The translations under genes were made by a program, and so were the position numbers. The notes under the pieces were generated by a model. The model had not been told where the DNA came from. It searched no databases and saw nothing but the letters and a program-made list of their open reading frames with translations. From assembly GCA_946497375.1 (NCBI GenBank), contig CAMMKE010000045.1, forward strand, positions 1 to 9,677: a stretch of 9,677 nucleotides of DNA, in the 5' to 3' direction. The stretch comes from an uncultured Mycoplasmatota bacterium (lineage in GTDB: Bacteria; Bacillota_I; Bacilli_A; RF39; UBA660). Below, piece after piece: positions 1 to 6,374 of the stretch. The first letter of the stretch is position 1. Each line of letters begins with the position of its first letter.

Positions 1-2
1 GT

Positions 3-1463
3 AGATTTGTTAAACAATGGAATAGAGAATATATAGTTATGAGATTTGGTATTTACTTATATCAAGGAAATGACATTGTCGCTAGTATAAGACCACAAAT
101 ATCTGCCATGTTTGGTTATGACGATGCTAAGAAAGAATTTACTGAGTATTACAAAGATAGACCTAATGAACAAGATTATACAAATGAATATACTAATGTT
201 CTTGAAGGACGTAATGTTATCGTAATCCATGCTGAATCAATGCAAGGAATCGCTATTAATAGAACATTTAATGGCGAAGAAGTAACTCCTAATTTAAATA
301 GATTGATTAAAGAAGGAATGTACTTTAATAACTTCTATTCAGAGGTTAGTGTAGGAACAAGTAGTGATACTGAATTAACTTATAATACAAGTCTAATGCC
401 TACTCAAAATGGTACCGCTTTCGTAAGTTACTTTGATAGAACTTATATCTCAACACCATCTTTACTTAAAGAAAAAGGCTACTATACTTTCAGTATGCAT
501 GCTAATAATGCTGACTTCTGGAATAGAAGAGCTATGCATGAGTCTTTAGGATATGATAAGTTCTATAGTAAAGAAACATATGATGTTGATAAAGATAATA
601 TTATTGGACTAGGTTTATCTGATAAATCATTCTTTGCCCAATCAGTAGAAAAGTTAAAGAAAATAAGTAAAGAACATGATAAATATTATGGTTATATCAT
701 TACCCTTACAAACCATACTCCATTCTCTGATACTGATAAATATGGAGAATTCCCTGTTACCATGAAAACAACTATAACTAATGAGGATGGTAAAACAGAA
801 GAAGTAGAAGCACCATACTTAGAGGGCACTAAACTAGGTAACTACTTTAAATCAGTTCATTATGCTGATGCTGCTTTAGGAGAGTTCTTTAGTGAAATGG
901 ATGAAGCAGGTCTTTTAGATAATACTGTTGTAATCATATTTGGAGACCATGATGCAAGACTTCCTAGAAGTGAATTTAACTTAATGTATAATTATGACCC
1001 AGCCACTGATGATATTAAAGATAAAGATGACCCTACATATGTAGAGTATGATAGTTTTGATTATGAATTAGACCGTAAAGTTCCACTTATAATCTGGACA
1101 AAGGATGGTGCAGTTAAAGGTCAATATGATTATACAATGGGTATGTATGATGTAATGCCTACAATTGGTAATATGTTAGGTTTCTATAACAAATATGCTT
1201 TAGGACATGATATTTTTGAAACAAAAGAAAACAATATTGTAGTATTTCCTAATGGTAACTGGGTAACAGACAAGATGTATTATAACAGTCAAAAAGGTGA
1301 GTATAAGCTACTTAAAGACGAAATAATTGATGAAAACTATATAAAAGAGAATAATGAATATGCTGAAAAACTATTAGATGTTTCTAATAAAGCAATTGTC
1401 TTTGACTTATTTAATCCTAATAGTGAAGAAGAGGCAAGTAAAGCCGTATCTGAAGAGAATTAG
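3..1463 (+). CDS. ltaS: LTA synthase family protein (sulfatase-fold glycerolphosphate transferase), 5' end missing
   Basis: This family polymerises glycerol-phosphate from phosphatidylglycerol on the outer face of the membrane to make lipoteichoic acid. Only the extracellular alkaline-phosphatase/sulfatase-fold domain is present. The frame is open to the left edge, so ATG 39 is an internal Met; the residues before it (NREYIVMRFGIY) are typical of the linker after the five N-terminal membrane helices. Counting from that Met, metal and active-site residues are visible: E66 in HAESMQG, the nucleophile motif GTSSD at 106-110, H154/W161/R163 in MHANNADFWNR, H226 in TLTNH, and D303-H304 in FGDHD. 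By alignment from memory to S. aureus LtaS (E255, T300, H347, W354, R356, H416, D475, H476), the nucleophile Thr is Ser108 here. The gene heads an operon and ends 14 bases before the next start. A related glycerolphosphate transferase for another polymer is possible. Confidence 0.9.
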   Translation, partial: RFVKQWNREYIVMRFGIYLYQGNDIVASIRPQISAMFGYDDAKKEFTEYYKDRPNEQDYTNEYTNVLEGRNVIVIHAESMQGIAINRTFNGEEVTPNLNRLIKEGMYFNNFYSEVSVGTSSDTELTYNTSLMPTQNGTAFVSYFDRTYISTPSLLKEKGYYTFSMHANNADFWNRRAMHESLGYDKFYSKETYDVDKDNIIGLGLSDKSFFAQSVEKLKKISKEHDKYYGYIITLTNHTPFSDTDKYGEFPVTMKTTITNEDGKTEEVEAPYLEGTKLGNYFKSVHYADAALGEFFSEMDEAGLLDNTVVIIFGDHDARLPRSEFNLMYNYDPATDDIKDKDDPTYVEYDSFDYELDRKVPLIIWTKDGAVKGQYDYTMGMYDVMPTIGNMLGFYNKYALGHDIFETKENNIVVFPNGNWVTDKMYYNSQKGEYKLLKDEIIDENYIKENNEYAEKLLDVSNKAIVFDLFNPNSEEEASKAVSEEN

Positions 1464-1477
1464 AGGAGAGAAAAACT

Positions 1478-2095
1478 ATGAAATTAAAGAAAAAAGTAAA
1501 AGTAATACTAGTAATAGCAATTCTTTTAATAGTAGCAGGACTAGGCTTCCTTGCCTATGAAAGCATAAAACCTAAAGCTGTTAAAACGGCAACAGTTGAA
1601 AATGAAATAAAAGATTATGGTTATACCCTTAAATCTACAAGAAATGCTAGATATAAAGAGGCATTTCAAGAATTAAAAGACATTTTAAGTAAGAAAAATG
1701 TTGATGAAGAAGCCTATCTTAAACAAATAAGTAAAATGTTTATAATGGACTTTTATACCTTAGATGATAAACTGGCTAATACAGATGTTGGTGGTATTGA
1801 TTTTGTTCATACTAATGCTAAAACTAACTTCTTAGAAAAGAGTGAAGATACAGTTTATAAGTATGTAGAAAATGATATTTATGGTAATAGAAATCAAAAA
1901 TTACCAGAAGTTACTGATGTAACAGTTGAAAATATAGAAAATATAGAATATACTATAGGAACAGATTTTACTGATGATAATGCTTATCAAGTAGAAGTTT
2001 CTATAAAATATAAAGAAGATATGGATTATCCTACTAAAGCAACTCTTACTTTTGTTCATGAAGATAATAAGCTATCTTTAGTAGAAGTAGAATAA
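1478..2095 (+). CDS. single-pass membrane-anchored protein of unknown function (205 aa)
   Basis: I do not recognise this family. The N-terminus is a basic stretch (MKLKKKVKV) followed by one hydrophobic segment at about residues 9-27, then a hydrophilic region. This pattern suggests a signal anchor with the bulk of the protein outside the cell. There is no lipobox Cys in the hydrophobic segment, so it is not an obvious lipoprotein. Residues 58-100 look helical, and the last 70 residues look beta-rich (VTDVTVENIENIEYTIG, then VEVSIKYKED), perhaps an NTF2-like or similar small extracellular fold; this is a guess. The start is well supported by GAGGAGAG at 1463-1470, directly after the stop of the LtaS-family gene. 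Its place between that gene and rluB in one operon suggests an envelope-associated role, but nothing in the sequence proves one. Confidence 0.8.
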   Translation: MKLKKKVKVILVIAILLIVAGLGFLAYESIKPKAVKTATVENEIKDYGYTLKSTRNARYKEAFQELKDILSKKNVDEEAYLKQISKMFIMDFYTLDDKLANTDVGGIDFVHTNAKTNFLEKSEDTVYKYVENDIYGNRNQKLPEVTDVTVENIENIEYTIGTDFTDDNAYQVEVSIKYKEDMDYPTKATLTFVHEDNKLSLVEVE

Positions 2096-2129
2096 TATCT
2101 TCTTTTTCTTTAAAATGGAGTGATTAATA

Positions 2130-2858
2130 ATGGAAAGATTACAAAAAGTAATAGCAAATGCAGGAATTGCTTCAAGGCGTAAAGCTGAAGAGCTAATTAA
2201 AGAGGGTAGAGTAACTGTTAATGGTGCAACAGTTACTGAATTAGGTACTAAAGTAACTAATAAAGATATAATTAAAGTAGATGGTAAACAAATTGAAAAA
2301 GAAAAAAAAGTTTATTATCTACTTAATAAACCAAGAGGAATAATAACAAGTGTTACTGATGATAAGGAAAGAAAGACTGTAGTTGATTTAATACCATGTC
2401 ATGAAAGAATTTATCCTGTAGGTAGACTTGATTATGATACAACAGGAGTATTACTACTTACTAATGATGGAGAGTTCGCCAATATCTTAATGCATCCAAA
2501 TGATAAAGTTGAGAAAGTATATATCGTTAAAGTTAAAGGTATTATTAAAGGTGACGCTATTAATGCAATTAAAAATGGTGTTACTATTGATGGTATTTCT
2601 TATGAAAAAGCTAAAGTTAAGTTAAGAAAAACAGATTATAAAACTAATACTTCTATGCTTACAGTTACTATTCATGAAGGACGTAATCATGAAGTTAAGA
2701 AGATGTTTGAAGCAGTAGGCTTCCCAGTCTTAAAATTAAGAAGAGAGCGAGAATTTATCTTTGATTTAAAAGGCCTAAAGAGTGGAGAATATAGAAAACT
2801 AACCCCTAAAGAAGTCGCTATAGTCTATAGTTTAGAGAAAGGAAAGAAAAATGAATAA
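2130..2858 (+). CDS. rluB: 23S rRNA pseudouridine synthase, RsuA/RluB family
   Basis: This enzyme isomerises a uridine of 23S rRNA to pseudouridine, near the peptidyl transferase centre for characterised RluB proteins. The N-terminal S4 RNA-binding domain spans about residues 1-60 (MERLQKVIANAGIASRRKAE, then the VTVNG strand). The catalytic domain opens with YYLLNKPRGIITS at 62-74. The signature GRLDYDTTGVLLLTNDGE at 98-115 holds the catalytic aspartate D101. EGRNHEVKKMFEAVGFPV, with the usual RNxxVxxM-type segment, follows near residue 184. The length of 242 is normal for the Bacillota members. TGGAGTGA at 2116-2123 is a good ribosome binding site for ATG 2130. The last 8 bases overlap the start of the HD-domain gene, which implies translational coupling. 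RluB is favoured over RsuA because this S4-plus-catalytic form is the one common in Bacillota; the exact target uridine cannot be read from the sequence. Confidence 0.92.
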   Translation: MERLQKVIANAGIASRRKAEELIKEGRVTVNGATVTELGTKVTNKDIIKVDGKQIEKEKKVYYLLNKPRGIITSVTDDKERKTVVDLIPCHERIYPVGRLDYDTTGVLLLTNDGEFANILMHPNDKVEKVYIVKVKGIIKGDAINAIKNGVTIDGISYEKAKVKLRKTDYKTNTSMLTVTIHEGRNHEVKKMFEAVGFPVLKLRREREFIFDLKGLKSGEYRKLTPKEVAIVYSLEKGKKNE

Positions 2859-3081
2859 TATTAATTTGAACGATATTTATAATAAATGTTTAGAGTTTAT
2901 TGAACAAATAAAAAATCCTATTTTAAAGGATTGCTGTAAAAAAATATATTCTGATTATAAAGACAAACTATTTAATAAACCAGGTACAAATACACATCAC
3001 TATTATAAAGGCGGTTTATTATATCATATATACTGTGTAACAAGAAATGCTATTACTATAACTAATTTATATGGAATTTAG
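2851..3081 (+). pseudogene. YhaM-like HD hydrolase, N-terminal fragment of a frameshifted gene
   Basis: This 76-residue frame is the first part of an HD-superfamily protein. It begins at ATG 2851, inside the end of rluB, with AAAGGAAAG at 2839-2847 as ribosome binding site. It carries the first half of the family pattern: FNKPGTNTHHYYKGGLLYH (residues 41-59), where H59 matches the first metal-binding His of YhaM-type HD domains. It then runs into TAG at 3079-3081 after NLYGI. The remaining motifs continue in another frame downstream. YhaM-type proteins are 3'-5' exoribonucleases with an OB domain before the HD domain. Here the OB domain is absent, so the intact protein would be a stand-alone HD domain of about 220 residues. 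The first half alone lacks the HD pair and cannot be active. Confidence 0.75.
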
Positions 3082-3512
3082 ATGTTGATTTAGATTTGAT
3101 TATATTTGGTAGTCTTACTCATGATATAGGAAAAACAAAAGACTTTAATGATTTTACAGATGATGAATCTTATATAATGTCTAGTGGTAATAGCGCAGAT
3201 TTGTTAGGGCATTCTTATGAGGGTGCTCATATTGTTGAAAATTATCTATCTAATTATGATATTGATGAACAGTTTAAAAATCAAGTTGTCCATATGATCG
3301 GTAGTCACATGAATGAATATAGCGAGTGGGGTGCCTTAGTAATGCCTAAGATGCTAGAAGTAATTATAATTAGTTATGCTGACAATATAGATTCTCATTT
3401 AGAGCCAGCTCATGAAATATTATCATTATCTAATAAAGGTGAAAAATATAAAATTATTAATGCTCCTAGAGAGTATTATAAATCACTAAATCCTTATTAT
3501 AATAAAAAATAA
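3075..3512 (+). pseudogene. YhaM-like HD hydrolase, C-terminal fragment of the same frameshifted gene
   Basis: Frame 3 resumes the HD protein with NLDVDLDLIIFGSLTHDIGK; a -1 shift from the upstream frame near 3075 joins the two halves. All remaining HD signatures are present: the HD pair in LTHDIGKTKDF, LGHSYEGAH, HMIGSHMNEYSEWGA, then MPKMLEV and the metal-binding Asp in SYADNIDSHLEP. This matches the HD domain of YhaM exoribonucleases in order and spacing. A TTG at 3096 could formally start this part, but no ribosome binding site precedes it and it would cut off a conserved strand, so independent translation is unlikely. Every catalytic residue is kept, so the break is either very recent or a sequencing/assembly error. 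TAA 3510-3512 is followed at once by a weak terminator-like stem. Confidence 0.72.
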
Positions 3513-3531
3513 GCGCACGTTCGCTCTTTTT
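3512..3531 (+). terminator. weak intrinsic terminator candidate after the ltaS-rluB operon
   Basis: AGCG at 3512-3515 pairs with CGCT at 3522-3525 across a 6-base loop, followed by CTTTTTAATTTT. The stem is only 4 bp, but it is the richest GC run in this intergenic stretch and has a proper T tract. It lies directly on the stop codon of the HD gene. Confidence 0.4.
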
Positions 3532-3546
3532 AATTTTATACTTTTG

Positions 3547-3574
3547 ACTATTTTGGTGTTTACACCAAAATAGT
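3547..3574. repeat. perfect 12-bp inverted repeat (hairpin) between convergent genes
   Basis: ACTATTTTGGTG (3547-3558) and CACCAAAATAGT (3563-3574) are exact reverse complements separated by the 4-base loop TTTA. No T tract follows on either strand, so it is not a standard Rho-independent terminator. It may back up the weak terminator upstream, protect a 3' end from exonucleases, or be a dispersed palindromic element. It sits between the 3' ends of the + strand operon and the - strand ferredoxin gene. Confidence 0.7.
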
Positions 3575-3637
3575 AATTAATCGCATTATTACTTCTAGAA
3601 TAATCAACATAAGTCTATATATTATTTAAAAGTATAC

Positions 3638-3667
3638 AAAAAGAAGCCCATAAATAAAGCTTCTTTT
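3638..3667 (-). terminator. intrinsic terminator of the ferredoxin gene
   Basis: Read on the - strand, AAAAGAAGC (3667-3659) pairs perfectly with GCTTCTTTT (3647-3639) across an 11-base loop and runs into a T tract at 3642-3638. It begins about 20 bases after the ferredoxin stop codon. The stem is 9 bp and AT-rich, as usual in such genomes. Confidence 0.7.
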
Positions 3668-3688
3668 CCATTTATTATTTTATCAAGA

Positions 3689-3981
<293 letters not shown>

Positions 3982-3985
<4 letters not shown>

Positions 3986-4036
3986 CTTTAAATTTTCTTA
4001 ATAGTATGATATCATTGTAATATATAGTAAAGTAGG
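3982..4036. promoter_or_regulatory. inverted repeat and palindrome in the divergent region, overlapping a ribosome binding site
   Basis: CCTACTTTA (3982-3990) is the exact reverse complement of TAAAGTAGG (4028-4036). The right arm contains part of the ribosome binding site (AGGTG, 4034-4038) of the gene starting at 4044. Between the arms lies a 10-bp perfect palindrome, ATGATATCAT (4006-4015), overlapping a -10-like TATGAT (4005-4010). This could be an operator, or a leader stem hiding the ribosome binding site if transcription starts upstream of 3982. No strong -35 box is visible. Confidence 0.35.
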
Positions 4037-4043
4037 TGATGTC

Positions 4044-4901
4044 ATGGGAAGAATGGAACGGTATGATAGTTCTAATAGAAATACTGTTAGAAGTAGAACC
4101 GAAAAAAATAAAGACCTCTATAATGATTTAGGTAGATTAGAAAAATATACAACCCTTACAGATGTTTCTAAAATAGATGCCGTTGAATTAAGCTCAGCGA
4201 AAAAGAATTATCGTACAAGAGAAGGATATCACAGCCTAAAAGATTATGATATGAATATAGAAGAAAAGCCTAAAGAAAGAAAAGAGTTAGATGAATTTAA
4301 TTTCTTATATAATAATGAACATAAAACCTATGATATTAATAAAGTCCTAGAAGAAGCGAAAGAATTAAGAGAAAAAGATGCTTTAGAAAAGAAAAGAAAA
4401 CTACATAATGAAAAATATAACATTTTAGAAAGTAGTGAAGAAGATTTAGAGAAATTTAAAGAAGAGACTAAACTAAGACATAAACCTATTGAAAATGAAG
4501 AAGAACTCGAAGAGTTAATTCATACTATTACTTCTAAAGAATTAAGAGAAGAAATAGATAAAGCAGAATCTAATGATAATAATAGCTTACTTAGTGATTT
4601 AATGGCTACTAATGTAAATGAAGAAGTATTAAAGCCTATCGCTACTAAGATAGAAGATAGTAAAGTAGAAGATGATACTAAGAAGTTAGATAAAGTTAAA
4701 GAAAAGACCATGTCTTTAAAAGATGAAATAGATAAATCATTCTATACTAAAAGCCTTGATTTAAGTGAAGAGGACTTTGAAAGTGATGATGAAGAAGAAG
4801 TTAAACCATCAAAGTTTATCGGTTTCTTAAAGTTCTTATTCTCATTAATCTTAATCCTTGCCGTTGGTTTTGGAGTATATTATGTAATTACAAACTTTTA
4901 A
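4044..4901 (+). CDS. charged, tail-anchored membrane protein of unknown function (285 aa)
   Basis: I do not recognise this protein. Residues 1-75 form an Arg/Lys/Tyr-rich segment (SRTEKNKDLYNDLGRLEKYT, then REGYHSLKDYD) that reads like a conserved interaction motif. Residues 75-250 are dominated by Glu, Lys, Asp and Leu and are probably long helices or coiled coil, alternating with acidic disordered stretches (DLSEEDFESDDEEEVKPSK). The only membrane segment is at the extreme C-terminus, about residues 264-283 (FLFSLILILAVGFGVYYVI), so the body is predicted to face the cytoplasm with the C-terminus in the membrane. There is no signal peptide. TAGGTGAT at 4033-4040 supports ATG 4044. No terminator follows; the repeats of the next cassette start within its stop region. 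A scaffold or division/envelope adaptor role would fit the topology, but this is inference only. Confidence 0.8.
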   Translation: MGRMERYDSSNRNTVRSRTEKNKDLYNDLGRLEKYTTLTDVSKIDAVELSSAKKNYRTREGYHSLKDYDMNIEEKPKERKELDEFNFLYNNEHKTYDINKVLEEAKELREKDALEKKRKLHNEKYNILESSEEDLEKFKEETKLRHKPIENEEELEELIHTITSKELREEIDKAESNDNNSLLSDLMATNVNEEVLKPIATKIEDSKVEDDTKKLDKVKEKTMSLKDEIDKSFYTKSLDLSEEDFESDDEEEVKPSKFIGFLKFLFSLILILAVGFGVYYVITNF

Positions 4902-4966
4902 AAATTGTATATCAAAACTCTTAAAATTTGTATATCAAAATCCTTAAAAATTGTATATCAAATATT
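4898..4966. repeat. three tandem 23-bp direct repeats upstream of the ATPase gene
   Basis: Units occupy 4898-4920, 4921-4943 and 4944-4966 with an exact 23-base period and no spacer. The shared core is TTAAAA(A/T)TTGTATATCAAA (19 bases). The last 4 bases vary: ACTC, ATCC, TATT. Units 1 and 3 are identical over the core, and unit 2 differs at one base. Within the core, TTG and CAA flank TATAT as a small inverted pair. The array starts in the stop region of the upstream gene and ends on the -35 box of the ATPase promoter. I see no other copy in the window. Confidence 0.92.
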
Positions 4967-4993
4967 GAATAAACCATAAAAATATGTTATCAT
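4965..4993 (+). promoter_or_regulatory. sigma-A-type promoter of the ATPase gene
   Basis: TTGAAT (4965-4970) and TATCAT (4988-4993) are separated by exactly 17 bases and match the -35/-10 consensus at 4/6 and 5/6 positions. Transcription would begin near 5000, just before the ribosome binding site AGAGGTGA (5002-5009). The -35 box shares its first two bases with the end of the third 23-bp repeat, so a protein bound to the array would directly touch or block RNA polymerase. Confidence 0.65.
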
Positions 4994-5016
4994 CTCTATA
5001 TAGAGGTGATTTCTTT

Positions 5017-6270
5017 ATGAACTTTAATAACGATGAATATATGCCCAGATTAATTGATAAAAACTTAGATGACTATTTAAAAGTTTTTGGTGCCTTATCC
5101 GTTGAAGGACCTAAATGGTGTGGAAAAACATGGACATCTTCTAAGCATGCTAAAAGTGCTGTCTATTTAGATGATGATGAAACTAAAGAAAGAGCATTAC
5201 TTGATTTAGAACTGATATTAAATGAAGAACAACCTGAATTAATAGATGAATGGCACTTAGTACCTAAAATATGGGATAAAGTTAGAAGAAAATGTGATGA
5301 AGATTCTAAGAAGGGTAAATATATATTAACGTGTTCAACAGAATTGAATGACGAAAGAAAAAAAGAAGTATTTCATTCGGGGGCAGGTAGAATTGGTAAG
5401 ATAAAGATGTATACTATGTCGCTTTATGAATCAGGTGACTCTACTGGAGATGCTTCCTTAACAGCAATGCTAGAAGATAAACAGAAAAATGTTAATGTAA
5501 AAATACCTTCCTTAAAAGAACTTGCTAACCTAATAGTAAGAGGTGGCTGGCCAAGTAATATAAAAGTAGATGCAGATAAAGTGGGATTAATACCTAAAAG
5601 TTATATAGAATCTATTCTTGATAAAGATATGAATGATGATAAAAAAAGGGACAAAAATAAAATGAGAATGCTGCTTAAATCATTAGCAAGAAATGAATCT
5701 ACAGTTGTTAGCAATGAAACACTTATAAAAGATATAGATAGTATAGAAAGTAGAATAACTTTAAGAGACTACCTAGATGTATTAGATAGATTACATATAA
5801 TAGAAAATCAAGAAGCTTTTGTTAAAAACTATCGTTCTAAAGAGAGAATAGGTAAATCACCAAAAAGACACTTAACAGACCCCTCACTTGCTTGCGCCTC
5901 TTTAAATATGAATGCTGATAAATTACTTAAAGACTTAAAAACGTTTGGTTTTCTCTTTGAATCGCTAGTAGAACGGGACCTTAGAATATATATAGAATAT
6001 TTAGGTGGACATCTATATCATTTTAGAGATAATGTAACAGGTCTAGAAGTTGATTCAATTTTAGAGTTTTCTAATGGCGATTATGCAGCGGTTGAAATAA
6101 AACTAGGATATAATGCTATTGAAACTGCTAAGAAAGATTTACTAAAATTCTATGATAATATGATAACTAAACCTAAATTTATGTGCATAATAACGGGAAA
6201 TTTTACATCAGTTGTAAAAGATAAAGAGACTGGTATATATATTGTTCCTATAACTGCCTTAAAGCCATAG
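5017..6270 (+). CDS. AAA-type ATPase with C-terminal DUF4143 (COG1373-like)
   Basis: This belongs to the widespread bacterial ATPase family with DUF4143; its biological role is not established. The N-terminal NTPase domain has Walker A GPKWCGKT (residues 31-38), Walker B LIDEW (75-79), and a sensor-like ILTCST (103-108), where family members I recall usually read ILTGSS. The conserved HSGAGRI and MSLYESGDS follow, then RGGWP (175-179). A winged-helix-like segment lies near 232-265, followed by the family hallmark SPKRHL (281-286). The C-terminal domain has a nuclease-like core: FESLVERDL (314-322), YHFRD (334-338), D346 in EVDSI, and EIK at 360-362, which fits a PD-(D/E)xK pattern. ATG 5017 is chosen over ATG 4984 because AGAGGTGA lies 7 bases before it and the promoter -10 overlaps 4984. 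The protein is 417 residues and looks complete. It has its own promoter and terminator, so it looks like an accessory module. Confidence 0.93.
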   Translation: MNFNNDEYMPRLIDKNLDDYLKVFGALSVEGPKWCGKTWTSSKHAKSAVYLDDDETKERALLDLELILNEEQPELIDEWHLVPKIWDKVRRKCDEDSKKGKYILTCSTELNDERKKEVFHSGAGRIGKIKMYTMSLYESGDSTGDASLTAMLEDKQKNVNVKIPSLKELANLIVRGGWPSNIKVDADKVGLIPKSYIESILDKDMNDDKKRDKNKMRMLLKSLARNESTVVSNETLIKDIDSIESRITLRDYLDVLDRLHIIENQEAFVKNYRSKERIGKSPKRHLTDPSLACASLNMNADKLLKDLKTFGFLFESLVERDLRIYIEYLGGHLYHFRDNVTGLEVDSILEFSNGDYAAVEIKLGYNAIETAKKDLLKFYDNMITKPKFMCIITGNFTSVVKDKETGIYIVPITALKP

Positions 6271-6310
6271 AGAACTAGAAAATAATAATATTTATTTTCT
6301 ATTCTCTTTT
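6269..6310 (+). terminator. strong intrinsic terminator of the ATPase gene
   Basis: AGAGAA (6269-6274) pairs with TTCTCT (6302-6307), and TAGAAAATAA (6276-6285) pairs with TTATTTTCTA (6292-6301). Only C6275 is bulged, and the loop is 6 bases. TTTT follows. The 16-bp stem begins inside the stop codon TAG (6268-6270), so termination is tied to the gene end. Confidence 0.8.
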
Positions 6311-6374
6311 ATTGTGGCGAATTTTATGATAAACTTTAAATATGAACAACAATATCGATAAGGGGGAATAGAAA

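Noticed and set aside
39..41. ATG 39 as the start of the LtaS-family gene
   Set aside because: The frame is open to the window edge and the residues before it fit the family linker; a start here would remove the membrane domain.
1378..1560. + strand open frame bridging the end of the LtaS-family gene and the next gene
   Set aside because: It is out of frame with two well-supported genes and has no ribosome binding site of its own.
3066..3081. Programmed -1 ribosomal frameshifting in the HD gene
   Set aside because: No X XXY YYZ slippery heptamer is in phase at the junction (codons are GGA ATT TAG), and no strong stem is apparent just downstream. A lost base is simpler.
3534..3640. MITE-like element with terminal inverted repeats (TATACTTTT at 3537 and AAAAGTATA at 3628) around the 12-bp hairpin
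   Set aside because: A 9-bp AT-rich match within about 170 bases is expected by chance at about this rate, and no target-site duplication is visible.
4520..4711. - strand open frame of 63 codons within the 285-aa gene
   Set aside because: It is Ser/Leu-rich, as expected from the antisense of Glu/Lys/Asp-rich codons, and lacks a credible start signal.
4898..4966. CRISPR array
   Set aside because: The 23-bp units abut with no unique spacers and no cas gene is present; they are tandem regulatory-type repeats.
4984..5016. ATG 4984 as start of the ATPase gene
   Set aside because: It overlaps the -10 box of the promoter and has no ribosome binding site; ATG 5017 has AGAGGTGA at proper distance and matches the family N-terminus.
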